A program made the translations under genes and the position numbers. The notes under the pieces were generated by a model. That model did not search any database, was not told the origin of the DNA, and saw only the letters and a program-made list of their open reading frames with translations. From a virus: DNA of 64,000 bases. This document shows, in pieces, positions 34,359 through 41,542 of this stretch. The first letter of the stretch is position 1; each line of letters starts with the position of its first letter. Location: the IMG/VR virus record IMGVR_UViG_3300048556_000868, positions 62,001-126,000 of that record; one strand, 5' to 3'.

Positions 34359-34432
34359 GTCTTTGGCTATCAGCCGCTTATGGCGGCCAGGCCCGCGTAA
34401 GTCGTTGAATATCAATAGTTTATGTAAACTTT
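34355..34432 (+). repeat. Palindromic element copy R7
   Basis: TAAGTCTTTGGCTATCAGCC and GGCGGCCAGGCCCGCG are kept; the last arm is degenerate (CAATAGTTTA). It includes the upstream stop. Confidence 0.88.
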
Positions 34433-34452
34433 CAAAATAACAAACAAAAAGT

Positions 34453-34481
34453 TTGACATAAGCCAAAATATAAGCGATATT
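34453..34481 (+). promoter_or_regulatory. Early promoter TTGACA-N17-GATATT
   Basis: Five bases separate the -10 box from ATG 34487. Confidence 0.75.
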
Positions 34482-34486
34482 AAGGT

Positions 34487-34819
34487 ATGAATAAAATAAA
34501 CATTGATGATATAGATACAAGCGAAGATCTTTTCTTCGTTTCGATTGATAACGCTGAAATCTCTGAGATGATCCTGACCTGCTCTTTTTGGAGAGATGAG
34601 ACCGAATCCCTTTATGGCGATCAAGTTTCAGAAACTCATATCGTCGGATACTTTGACCAAATCGAATCGGTGGAAGCATGGGGCAAAAATGGATTTCCAA
34701 TAATCCCTCCAAAAGAATTAATAGACGAAGCTAAGAAACAGCTCGCTGGAGTGGAATTGGAGATTGACACCATAAGCCATAAGGTCGATACCTCTCCACA
34801 ATACTACGATCTCATTTAA
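34487..34819 (+). CDS. Hypothetical early acidic protein
   Basis: The 110-residue acidic protein has beta-strands (DLFFVSIDNAEISEMILT) and a C-terminal helix (LIDEAKKQLAGVELEI). No family is recognised. It precedes repeat R8 and the strand switch. Confidence 0.7.
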   Translation: MNKINIDDIDTSEDLFFVSIDNAEISEMILTCSFWRDETESLYGDQVSETHIVGYFDQIESVEAWGKNGFPIIPPKELIDEAKKQLAGVELEIDTISHKVDTSPQYYDLI

Positions 34820-34822
34820 TCG

Positions 34823-34892
34823 CGTAAGTCCTTGAGTGCCAAGCACTTAGGGCGGCCAGGCCCGCGCAAGTCGTTGAATATCAACGACTTAC
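34823..34892 (+). repeat. Palindromic element copy R8
   Basis: GTAAGTCCTTGAGTGCCAAGCACTTA and GGCGGCCAGGCCCGCG are kept, then TAAGTCGTTG-type arm with CAACGACTTA; one first-arm position is mispaired. Confidence 0.9.
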
Positions 34893-34954
34893 GAGAAACT
34901 AAAAAATCGAAGATCGCGGGCTATATTATTATTTGCTATTTGTTTATTTATTAT

Positions 34955-35176
34955 TTATTCTTGAGGCATTTCTTCTGTCAAGACATATAGCTTGCCGTAT
35001 GCACCTGTCGCTTGTTCTGTTATATCGGTGAATCTGCCCGTGGCTAAGTTTGCTTCTAAGCAAGATTCAGAAATCTTGTGTTCGCCTTGTCTTGGTTTTT
35101 CGTTACCTTCGACTTCCATAAGAGCGAACATACTATTGCCACCGATTGTAGTAGCTATAAAAAAAGGATCATCCAT
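34955..35176 (-). CDS. Hypothetical small protein
   Basis: The 73-residue protein starts MDDPFFIATTIGGNSMFALMEVE and ends in acid residues. GGAGG lies inside the preceding micro-ORF, 12-16 bases upstream. Function unknown. Confidence 0.65.
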   Translation of the reverse strand: MDDPFFIATTIGGNSMFALMEVEGNEKPRQGEHKISESCLEANLATGRFTDITEQATGAYGKLYVLTEEMPQE

Positions 35177-35246
35177 GTTTTAAGTCCTCCCACATGATGT
35201 AAAAAACAAAAAGCCAAGGCAAGAATAATATAATATCCCAACTCAT
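35169..35246 (-). CDS. 25-residue membrane micro-peptide
   Basis: The frame starts ATG 35246 and encodes MSWDIILFLPWLFVFYIMW and a short polar tail, one hydrophobic helix. It overlaps the upstream gene by ATGA and carries the ribosome site of the downstream gene. Confidence 0.5.
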   Translation of the reverse strand: MSWDIILFLPWLFVFYIMWEDLKHG

Positions 35247-35503
35247 GATTGGTAGACTCCTTTCATTTGATCGCTGACAACACCCATGTCTTGATCTTCT
35301 TCTTCGATGTCTTCTGCTGAATCAGAGTTAAGAAATTGCTTCTCATCTTCTACATCTTCTTTTTGGGCATCAAGTAATCCATGCCTAGTGACAATATCTT
35401 CCGTTTTTACTTCTGCAACAAATTCGTCAACAGATGCACTTTGGAAACCTTGACTAGCAAGGACTGCGTTTTTAATAATGGCGATTCTTTGTTCTTCTGT
35501 CAT
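35243..35503 (-). CDS. Hypothetical acidic protein
   Basis: The 86-residue protein is helical at its start (EEQRIAIIKNAVLASQ) and very acidic at the end (EDIEEEDQDMG). No family is recognised. Confidence 0.65.
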   Translation of the reverse strand: MTEEQRIAIIKNAVLASQGFQSASVDEFVAEVKTEDIVTRHGLLDAQKEDVEDEKQFLNSDSAEDIEEEDQDMGVVSDQMKGVYQS

Positions 35504-35527
35504 AATAGTAATATAGTTTAGTTGTGA

Positions 35528-35890
35528 TTAGTCGTCAAGTCCTAAGTCGTCACGAAAGTCTTTTCTTAACTTTCTGAGAAGATCAACCCAAGCATCTCCG
35601 TCAAGTTGAGCGTCTCTCATGAGCTTGCTGACTTGAGCGGGAGTTTGCCTTGCAAGGACATCGTCTCCAACACCAAGAGGAATCATGTCTGCACTTCCTT
35701 TTTTCCACATTGCAACTTCGTACTCGTCATCGTCAAGATGACCATAAAGACTATCCCCATTAGCAATGTTTGCTACAACTGAAATAGTTATGTCGCCCAT
35801 GTTTAGTTGAGCCATAACTGCGTTGTCGCAAGAAGGATGAGTATGGAAAGCGAGATTGTCGAAGTTAAGTAATTGTTGTTTTGCTATCAT
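35528..35890 (-). CDS. Hypothetical early protein
   Basis: The start is ATG 35890 (120 residues), because the longer frame to 36016 would translate repeat R9 and the promoter. It has HTHPSCDNAVMAQL, VSKLMRDAQLDGDAWVDLLR and an acidic C-terminus. Function unknown. Leaderless by promoter position. Confidence 0.72.
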   Translation of the reverse strand: MIAKQQLLNFDNLAFHTHPSCDNAVMAQLNMGDITISVVANIANGDSLYGHLDDDEYEVAMWKKGSADMIPLGVGDDVLARQTPAQVSKLMRDAQLDGDAWVDLLRKLRKDFRDDLGLDD

Positions 35891-35896
35891 GATAAT

Positions 35897-35925
35897 ACTA
35901 TCGCATATGTAGTTAATTAACGCAA
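35897..35925 (-). promoter_or_regulatory. Early promoter TTGCGT-N17-GATAGT
   Basis: Six bases separate the -10 box from the ATG at 35890. Its CATATGCGATAGTAT core also occurs at the plus-strand promoter of 31363. Confidence 0.68.
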
Positions 35926-35955
35926 GAAAAAAGTTAAGTTTTTTTACATTATGTT

Positions 35956-36024
35956 GTAAGTTGTTGGCCCGCAAGTACTTACGCGGCCCTGGCCCGCGTA
36001 AGCCACTGACTATCAATGACTTAC
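35956..36024 (-). repeat. Palindromic element copy R9
   Basis: GTAAGTTGTTG/CAAGTACTTAC and the GCGGCCCTGGCCCGCG centre are kept; the second hairpin is weaker. Spacer and promoter follow on the minus strand. Confidence 0.88.
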
Positions 36025-36033
36025 GCGATTAAG

Positions 36034-36369
36034 TTAAGATAACTCTTTAAAAAGCTTATCTATGAGCGACTCTGATTTTTTGTCATAAACTAATGCCATA
36101 GCGTGAGGTATGTCTTTGTTGAGTAAGACTAAGTGGCTAAGTTTATCTCTAAAACAATTAATTAAGAATGACTCCCCGAACTCAGGATGCAATTTATGGT
36201 CATCAATGTGCATTATAGTTTTCCAATACATTTGACCATTTTTTGCAAAGTCAGATACTGATTGATTCTTTGGATTAGCCCTTTGGGTTATTGGGCATAA
36301 CCTAGTCTTACCAATGTAGAACGCTAGCTCTTGATACGAGTTAATTGCTTTCTTTATGTAGTGGCTCAT
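36034..36369 (-). CDS. Hypothetical protein
   Basis: The 111-residue protein (SYQELAFYIGKTRLCPITQ, DIPHAMALVYDKKS) has no recognised family. It overlaps the upstream GQH-motif gene by four bases, so the two may act together. Confidence 0.65.
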   Translation of the reverse strand: MSHYIKKAINSYQELAFYIGKTRLCPITQRANPKNQSVSDFAKNGQMYWKTIMHIDDHKLHPEFGESFLINCFRDKLSHLVLLNKDIPHAMALVYDKKSESLIDKLFKELS

Positions 36370-37364
36370 GCTTTGAAAACCTTTCTGTCAATGTTATGGT
36401 TTGAGACTAACCAATCAACCGCAATAGGAAAGAATTCTTCTTGGCGGTAGCAATCTCTGTTAGTCTTGCTACTCATTGTGTCTATTTTATCCCTTTTTTC
36501 TCTTCTGTACATTTCGACTAACAAATGCTCTTCGAGTTGTTTTGGATCAGCGAAAGACTTTCCCCTGTTTTCCATGCTATGAGAATCACAAATCTCATTC
36601 ATGATATCTTCTGCTAATTCTTGATTCTCTTTTGCAAGCAAGAACAAAGCATAGCCTATAGATTTATGTGGGAAATCTCTAGATAAGACTCTGTCTTTAA
36701 AGACATCCGTTAATATGCTTTTATTGTCTTCAATGATATCTTCGTACTCAAAGTAATTGACTTGACCACTATAACCAAAAGGCTTACCATGTATAACTCT
36801 TTTTCCCTCAATTAAAACAATAGCTTTTTGAGTAGGGTTAAGTAAAACATTTTCGATCATAAGGTTTTGCTCAGGGGTTCTTTTCTTTTGGGTGTCCAAA
36901 TAAGGCATTGCATCTTCATTGCAACCAATCTTAAATCCGATTGGTACTTCAGAACCACTTGGTGTGTTTGCATCCAAGAAAAATTGAGCTACAGCCTCTA
37001 ATGTGTGTTGTCCATTCATTAAGTGACCTTCTTTAGCTACATGGATATCTAGATTTTCTTGATACCATATGCCCGCTTTAAGACAACGAAATAATCTTGC
37101 AACATTATCCGCAACCTTTTGTCTGTTATTGGAGTTTATCTCTGAAGACTTCATGTATTCTATCAAAGGTAAATCTTCACTAGTAAAGGTTACGGGTAAA
37201 TACTCGTAATCATCTTTCACGAAGTTTTCTTCAAAAAAGTCTTGAGTCTCAATCTTTTCGCTTTCACTTAACTTTGTAGCCATCTTAGCTTTTGATCTGC
37301 CAAGTTTTCTAGCAAAAGATAGTTTTGATGCTTTTTTAGTTTTGTTTGTAGTTTGTACTTTCAT
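36366..37364 (-). CDS. GQH-motif (DGQHR-like) protein
   Basis: The 332-residue protein has a Lys-rich start and then KVADNVARLFRCLKAGIWYQ, LMNGQHTLEAV and YLDTQKKRTPEQNL. This matches the pattern of DGQHR/ParB-like nuclease-fold proteins, in which a GQH loop is central. Family membership is by motif only. A leader of ~60 bases and a TTGCAA-N17-TATTGT promoter (~37440) precede it. Confidence 0.6.
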   Translation of the reverse strand: MKVQTTNKTKKASKLSFARKLGRSKAKMATKLSESEKIETQDFFEENFVKDDYEYLPVTFTSEDLPLIEYMKSSEINSNNRQKVADNVARLFRCLKAGIWYQENLDIHVAKEGHLMNGQHTLEAVAQFFLDANTPSGSEVPIGFKIGCNEDAMPYLDTQKKRTPEQNLMIENVLLNPTQKAIVLIEGKRVIHGKPFGYSGQVNYFEYEDIIEDNKSILTDVFKDRVLSRDFPHKSIGYALFLLAKENQELAEDIMNEICDSHSMENRGKSFADPKQLEEHLLVEMYRREKRDKIDTMSSKTNRDCYRQEEFFPIAVDWLVSNHNIDRKVFKA

Positions 37365-37471
37365 GTTATATATGTTTTTAAGTTAATTTAGATAAACCTG
37401 ATCATGTATAAGACAATAAGGTAATTTATAAAAAGTTGCAAGAAAAAAATACAATAAAAACGCACTTTTTT

Positions 37472-37540
37472 GTAAGTTGTTGACTATCAAGTACTTAGGC
37501 GGTCCAGGCCCGCGTAAGTCGTTGGTTACCAAAGACTTAC
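37472..37540 (-). repeat. Palindromic element copy R10
   Basis: GTAAGTTGTTGACTATCAAGTACTTA, GGCGGTCCAGGCCCGCG and TAAGTCGTTG/CAAAGACTTA are present. Confidence 0.9.
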
Positions 37541-37548
37541 TAAAGGCG

Positions 37549-37653
37549 TGTCCCTGTCGCGGCAGGAGTCGAACCTGCAAGAGTTTAATTAAGACTGCAA
37601 TCTAAATTTCTCTCATCTCCTCTGATTTGCAGATCAAATAGAACGCGGGGACA
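37549..37653 (-). ncRNA. tRNA-like element (T-arm, non-canonical)
   Basis: On the minus strand a perfect T-arm, GCAGG-TTCGACT-CCTGC, is followed by CGCG and GGGACA that pair with TGTCCC-CGCG at the 5' end. The inner ~70 bases do not make a clear canonical D-arm plus 5-bp/7-base anticodon arm; TTGCAG and CTGCAAA loops are visible. No CCA is encoded. It may be a degenerate tRNA or a tRNA-like structured RNA. Confidence 0.4.
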
Positions 37654-37662
37654 TATATAAAT

Positions 37663-37836
37663 TTAATTTTTTTGAATGATTATGACTTTTTCTCCAGTTT
37701 TTTGTTTATGTTCAATTTGAAGCCTTTGGGCGACATGATATGCTCGTGCCGAGCTTTTTACATTGTCCACGAGTTTGCCGAACATTGTGATGTTTAGCCA
37801 TTCCCTGAAGTTTTGGTTGCGAGATATAGTAATCAT
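37663..37836 (-). CDS. Small basic protein
   Basis: The 57-residue protein (NFREWLNITMFGKLVDNVK) is basic and overlaps the upstream gene by one base (TAATG). Function unknown. Confidence 0.65.
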   Translation of the reverse strand: MITISRNQNFREWLNITMFGKLVDNVKSSARAYHVAQRLQIEHKQKTGEKVIIIQKN

Positions 37837-38042
37837 TAGAATTTTAGTGTTTTTAGTGATGTGTTAGTTTTGAGCCATCTGCGAAGTGGGTGGTAGCAGT
37901 TTGAGCCTTCATGGATAAGATTCTGTTCGCCATTCTTGGCACAGATCATATATCCGTTTGCAGTTCTTTGAATGCTTGTGATGTCCACGCATTTCTTCAG
38001 TTGTTTAATGACTTTTCTGATTGAGTTTCCTGTATGTTTCAT
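37836..38042 (-). CDS. Hypothetical small basic protein
   Basis: The start is ATG 38042 (68 residues), because a promoter fills the longer frame. SIRKVIKQLKKCVDITSIQR, then a beta-strand and HEGSNCYHPLRRWLK weakly recall HicA-type dsRBD-fold proteins, but this is not diagnostic. Confidence 0.68.
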   Translation of the reverse strand: MKHTGNSIRKVIKQLKKCVDITSIQRTANGYMICAKNGEQNLIHEGSNCYHPLRRWLKTNTSLKTLKF

Positions 38043-38048
38043 GGTTAT

Positions 38049-38077
38049 AATATCGCATAAATAACCTATCATGTAAA
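38049..38077 (-). promoter_or_regulatory. Early promoter TTTACA-N17-GATATT
   Basis: Six bases separate the -10 box from the ATG at 38042. An AACTTTTTTC tract precedes the -35 box, as at 39391, 40857 and 44061. Confidence 0.72.
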
Positions 38078-38107
38078 GAAAAAAGTTAAGTTTTTTTGCA
38101 GATTGTC

Positions 38108-38177
38108 ACAAGTTGTTGTATATCAGGCACTTACGCGGCCTAGGCCCGCGCAAGTCGTTGACAGTCAGCGACTTACG
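38108..38177 (-). repeat. Palindromic element copy R11
   Basis: ACAAGTTGTTGTATATCAGGCACTTAC, GCGGCCTAGGCCCGCGC and CAAGTCGTTG/CAGCGACTTA are present. Confidence 0.9.
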
Positions 38178-38255
38178 GGGTTAAAAGTTTTTCTTCCTGG
38201 GGCTAGCCTGGGCGAAAAGTTTTGCGTATTTGATGCCCGCGTTAAAAATGGGCAA

Positions 38256-38426
38256 TTAATACCCTAACCAAATCAAAACTTCTTGAGCATCATATTCTTC
38301 ATGCTCACCCATATCCTTGAAGAATTCTATAATATCCTCGTTAGATGTAATCCCGTGGCTTGCTAATTCTTGCAAAGCACGATCTTGCGTTATCCCAATG
38401 TTTTCGGCTGAATCGTAATAGTCCAT
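38256..38426 (-). CDS. Small acidic protein
   Basis: The 56-residue protein (TQDRALQELASHGITSNEDI) is acidic and overlaps the GP88-family gene stop by one base. Function unknown. Confidence 0.65.
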   Translation of the reverse strand: MDYYDSAENIGITQDRALQELASHGITSNEDIIEFFKDMGEHEEYDAQEVLIWLGY

Positions 38427-39163
38427 TATGAATTTATACCTTCTTTAACGAATCCCGTCAAGTCTTTTTTAGCAAGACCTTTTTCGATAAGCCCAACAAC
38501 GACACCTTTTTTGTCTAGGAAACGCAAGTCCGATTCATCACCATTGACAACCTCGTACCCGTTCCAAGTTTTAGGTAATTCGTTGCGAAAGACTACAGCG
38601 ACATTGCCACCCATTGAAAGAACCATTTTGCATTTTTCTTCGTTATGTTCTGAGCAAGAAAAAGTTAAGTGATAATTTGAAGGAAACTTTGACTCACCCT
38701 TAATGAAAGGTTTGTTAAGGAAAGAACACATTCTCTTAAATGATTTAGTATAATCATAAAATTGAATTGAGTTATGCTTCTCAAACAAATTCACTCCATC
38801 TTCATTGACAATATCTTCCCATGCGATATCGCTTGTAAGGTTAGGACGAAACACCGCTTGCAAGCTCTTTTTGCTTGCTGACTTTATCGTGGAAGTAATT
38901 TCTTTTGATAGTTTTGAAAGAAAGTCAAATCTTTGCTCAAAGAATAACTTTGTCTTAGCAATGCGTGAATCTTGAACGGAATTCATTTGTCCACGACCTG
39001 CCGTGTTGAGACAAGCCATAGTGCAACCTTTTGAACGCCAACGGCAAACTTCGTAGCCTGACAAATTGGCGGGAGCTAAATGAATGCCTTTTGTTAAATA
39101 TCCGAATGCTTCGCCCTTAGTAATTTTAGCGTTGCCTGAAGTGAGTAATGTTTGCTTAATCAT
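38426..39163 (-). CDS. GP88-family phage protein
   Basis: The 245-residue protein matches the mycobacteriophage gene-88 family pattern: GYLTKGIHLAPANLSGYEVC, CTMACLNTAGRG, SIQFYDYTKS and NGYEVVNGDESDLRF. The Cys residues are conserved within the family. Its biochemical role is unknown. It starts close to the leaderless 39391 gene, with no Shine-Dalgarno sequence. Confidence 0.78.
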   Translation of the reverse strand: MIKQTLLTSGNAKITKGEAFGYLTKGIHLAPANLSGYEVCRWRSKGCTMACLNTAGRGQMNSVQDSRIAKTKLFFEQRFDFLSKLSKEITSTIKSASKKSLQAVFRPNLTSDIAWEDIVNEDGVNLFEKHNSIQFYDYTKSFKRMCSFLNKPFIKGESKFPSNYHLTFSCSEHNEEKCKMVLSMGGNVAVVFRNELPKTWNGYEVVNGDESDLRFLDKKGVVVGLIEKGLAKKDLTGFVKEGINS

Positions 39164-39184
39164 AAAAGAATAATAGTTGAATTG

Positions 39185-39391
39185 TTAAATAACTGCAAGC
39201 GAAAAAATAAAATCTTCAAAGTAGTCAGGCTCAAGACCAAACTCTTGAACAAAATCGTTTTCCCAGGAAAAAGGATCTCCTCCGCTTTGGATATCTTCTT
39301 GCATTGCAAGAAAGAAATCTTTTACTTGTTTTACCGCCTCAGCTTGGGTTAAACCATCACGGGACATTAATACTTTTACTGTTTCTTTCAT
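39185..39391 (-). CDS. Hypothetical small acidic protein
   Basis: The start is ATG 39391 (68 residues), because the promoter overlaps the longer frame. LMSRDGLTQAEAVKQVKDFF and PFSWENDFVQEFGLEPDYF suggest a small helical bundle. Function unknown. Confidence 0.68.
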   Translation of the reverse strand: MKETVKVLMSRDGLTQAEAVKQVKDFFLAMQEDIQSGGDPFSWENDFVQEFGLEPDYFEDFIFSLAVI

Positions 39392-39397
39392 AAGTAT

Positions 39398-39426
39398 ACT
39401 ATGCCACAAAACTAGTATCTTGTAAA
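39398..39426 (-). promoter_or_regulatory. Early promoter TTTACA-N17-CATAGT
   Basis: Six bases separate the -10 box from the ATG at 39391. Confidence 0.72.
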
Positions 39427-39456
39427 GAAAAAAGATCGATTAAATTGCACTTTGTC

Positions 39457-39525
39457 GTAAGTAGTTGAACTGCAAGTACTTACGCGGGCCTGGCCCGCGC
39501 AAGTCGTTGATTACCAACGAGTTGC
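39457..39525 (-). repeat. Palindromic element copy R12
   Basis: This copy has the strongest centre, GCGGGCCTGGCCCGC (perfect palindrome), and GTAAGTAGTTG/CAAGTACTTAC. Confidence 0.92.
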
Positions 39526-39541
39526 GTAAATAAAAGGGCAC

Positions 39542-39566
39542 AAAAAAACCCCCTCCGAAGAGGGGG
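39542..39566 (-). terminator. Rho-independent terminator after DUF932 gene
   Basis: A stem of CCCCCTC and GAGGGGG with a four-base loop is followed on the minus strand by seven T. It lies 23 bases after the stop of the DUF932 gene. Confidence 0.92.
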
Positions 39567-39588
39567 CTAAGGATGGGCTGATCCTTAT

Positions 39589-40464
39589 TTAGACAGAAAC
39601 TATTTCGCCTTCAACTACCGCCCTTTCAATGGGTTCGGCAGTTAAAAAATTGTCCATTCTGAAATCGACAACAGAGTCAAGAACAGAATGAAGAGCCTCT
39701 GATCTTTTAGGCAAAGCTACAAGATTACCTTTGTAAACCTCGGTAAAAGCATTGTAAAGGGAATTAGCGTTGCGATCCCAAAATTCGGGATGATCGGAAG
39801 ATTCCCATTGATCCACAATATCCATTACCTTAGACTTTGCACAAGCACCTGCTTTACAAGCGTTGATGATAAGATCATTGGCTTGAGAATTGGTAAGCTC
39901 AAAGTTTTGATAAGCCTCGATGCGATTATCTTGACCGATCCAAAAATCGAACAACTTACCCAATGCACGATTGATAGTGAAGTTAAGGTCTTTCTCAATG
40001 TTGCAAGTATGTCTGCGAGACAACTTGATGGTATTGGTAAAGATGAGATTATCACAAACAAAAGGAGCATCACCTGCACACAAACCCGCAGGAAATGTCT
40101 TGTCGTGAGAATTGCGTAGACCAATAACGCAACCTCTTTCGGATGGTTTGCGATTAGGATGATCAACGGAGAACAAACCAAAATAATGGTTGCCATCACG
40201 AGCAAGCGAATGAAGCTCGTCATGAATAGTGAATCCACCTGTTTCTAGAAACCCCTTAGTGCGATCCACTAAATCGTGATGTGGGATTGGTTGATGAGAA
40301 ACAGAGAACTCACCTGTTCTCTTGTTTGGCTTCTCTCTGTAACTGACAGGAGGAGTCACGACATTTACCACATCTCCGTAATCGACAATAGAACGATTAC
40401 CGCCCATGATGTGAAGGTTAACTCTGTTAGTGGGAACGACTTGATTGTTTTCTGTGTTATTCAT
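39589..40464 (-). CDS. DUF932 family protein
   Basis: The 291-residue protein has the DUF932 signature: SHDKTFPAGLCAGDAPFVCD (a GLCAG-VCDN core), RHTCNIEKDL and ANSLYNAFTEVYKGN. This family occurs in phages and plasmids and has no settled function. It has its own leaderless promoter and a strong terminator, so it may be a single-gene early unit. Confidence 0.85.
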   Translation of the reverse strand: MNNTENNQVVPTNRVNLHIMGGNRSIVDYGDVVNVVTPPVSYREKPNKRTGEFSVSHQPIPHHDLVDRTKGFLETGGFTIHDELHSLARDGNHYFGLFSVDHPNRKPSERGCVIGLRNSHDKTFPAGLCAGDAPFVCDNLIFTNTIKLSRRHTCNIEKDLNFTINRALGKLFDFWIGQDNRIEAYQNFELTNSQANDLIINACKAGACAKSKVMDIVDQWESSDHPEFWDRNANSLYNAFTEVYKGNLVALPKRSEALHSVLDSVVDFRMDNFLTAEPIERAVVEGEIVSV

Positions 40465-40470
40465 AGCTTT

Positions 40471-40499
40471 AATAATATATAATTTAGGTTTTCTGTCAA
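40471..40499 (-). promoter_or_regulatory. Early promoter TTGACA-N17-ATTATT
   Basis: Six bases separate the -10 box from the ATG at 40464. Confidence 0.65.
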
Positions 40500-40502
40500 T
40501 AG

Positions 40503-40748
40503 TTAATTTAAATAATTATGGGAATCGGTAAACTTTTTTTCTTCCATAGCATAGTATGCCTCGGCTTTTTCTGCAATGTCTTTAAAGATAAGACCTAGTT
40601 GGGCAAGCAAGTCAAGATCAATTTCTTCAATCCCGCCATCTTTGATGCGTGGCTCGATAAAGTTTTCCCAAATGTAGCTCATGCCATGATCCATAGCATC
40701 AATAGCACTTGGGCGATCTGAGGGAGAGAATTCTTTTTTAATATTCAT
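40503..40748 (-). CDS. Hypothetical helical protein
   Basis: The 81-residue protein (MSYIWENFIEPRIKDGG, LAQLGLIFKDIAEKAEAYY) overlaps the 40738 gene by 11 bases. Function unknown. Confidence 0.65.
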   Translation of the reverse strand: MNIKKEFSPSDRPSAIDAMDHGMSYIWENFIEPRIKDGGIEEIDLDLLAQLGLIFKDIAEKAEAYYAMEEKKFTDSHNYLN

Positions 40749-40857
40749 ATTGTTTTTTGTGTTTTGTTTTTCTGTCTAAAATTTTATTCTTCATTTTGAA
40801 TGGGCGAGCCTTTGTAAAAAGGATTGTTTTTCTTATCTTTATCTCTCTCACTTTCAT
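40738..40857 (-). CDS. Small basic peptide
   Basis: The start is ATG 40857 (39 residues), directly after the promoter. It is very basic (KVREIKIRKTILFTKARPF). Longer frames would read the promoter and repeat R13. Confidence 0.55.
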   Translation of the reverse strand: MKVREIKIRKTILFTKARPFKMKNKILDRKTKHKKQYEY

Positions 40858-40863
40858 ATATAC

Positions 40864-40892
40864 ATAGTAAGCTAATTTTTGTACTTTGTAAA
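40864..40892 (-). promoter_or_regulatory. Early promoter TTTACA-N17-TACTAT
   Basis: Six bases separate the -10 box from the ATG at 40857. Confidence 0.75.
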
Positions 40893-40922
40893 GAAAAAAG
40901 TTTAATAAAATGTGCTTTTGTT

Positions 40923-40991
40923 GTAAGTGCTTGTATATCAAGGACTTGCGCGGGGGGAAGCGTTGTAAGTCGTTGAATGGCAGCGACTTAT
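40923..40991 (-). repeat. Palindromic element copy R13 (degenerate centre)
   Basis: Arms GTAAGTGCTTG/CAAGGACTTGC and TAAGTCGTTG/CAGCGACTTA are kept; the centre GCGGGGGGAAGC lost its palindrome. Confidence 0.82.
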
Positions 40992-41016
40992 GTAATAAAA
41001 AAAATAAAAAAAATCG

Positions 41017-41045
41017 TTGACACGGGCTAATATATGCCTTAATAT
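41017..41045 (+). promoter_or_regulatory. Early promoter TTGACA-N17-TAATAT with leader
   Basis: Here the -10 box is ~40 bases before ATG 41085 and AAAAGGAAA serves as ribosome site, unlike the leaderless cassettes. Confidence 0.8.
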
Positions 41046-41084
41046 TAGGAATAATTAAATAACAACACTAACAAAAGGAAAAAT

Positions 41085-41396
41085 ATGTCACTACTACCAC
41101 AAGAACTACTCGAATCAGCAGTAAGAATGAAAATCGGAAAAAATGCATATAGCATAGAAGACCTCAACAGATATGTAGGTCAAGTCATTCTCTCACTTGC
41201 CGAAGGTCACGATATTCTCGGATCAAAACAAGTTGCGGATGCAGTCAAAGCAGTCGCAAAAGCTGAGTGCGAAAAAGATCATGGAAAGACTGCCGTGTCT
41301 TGGGTTGATTATGCTGAAAAGTATGGCGAGGATACTCCTGCCAGTAACGCTTTCTGCTTTCAATCCCTCAATCAAATGAGCTTAGAGAGGTCTTAA
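41085..41396 (+). CDS. Hypothetical early protein
   Basis: The 103-residue protein (ELLESAVRMKIGKNAYS, QVADAVKAVAKAECEK) is helical and has a standard leader and AAAGGAA site, so it may be strongly expressed. Repeat R14 follows its stop. No family is recognised. Confidence 0.72.
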   Translation: MSLLPQELLESAVRMKIGKNAYSIEDLNRYVGQVILSLAEGHDILGSKQVADAVKAVAKAECEKDHGKTAVSWVDYAEKYGEDTPASNAFCFQSLNQMSLERS

Positions 41397-41407
41397 CCCT
41401 TAAAGCC

Positions 41408-41477
41408 CCTAAGTCCTTGGTAATCAAGGGCTTAGGCGGCCCAGGCCCGCGTAAGTTGTTGATGCTCAGTACTTTAT
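41408..41477 (+). repeat. Palindromic element copy R14
   Basis: CTAAGTCCTTGGTAATCAAGGGCTTA, GGCGGCCCAGGCCCGCG and TAAGTTGTTG are kept; the final arm is degenerate (CAGTACTTTA). Confidence 0.88.
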
Positions 41478-41518
41478 AAAAAACCCCGTCCTTGGCATAA
41501 CTCAACCAAAGACGGGGC
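41478..41518 (-). terminator. Terminator of minus-strand operon
   Basis: CCCCGTC...GACGGGG with a longer inner stem is followed on the minus strand by TTTTTT. It ends the operon whose last gene stops at 41543. Confidence 0.88.
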
Positions 41519-41542
41519 TAGTAGTGGAGGAAAGGTTATTTG

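Noticed and set aside
37441-37540. Separate gene from the 65-codon minus frame at 37383-37580
   Set aside because: It translates palindrome R10 and promoter sequence and includes part of the tRNA-like element.
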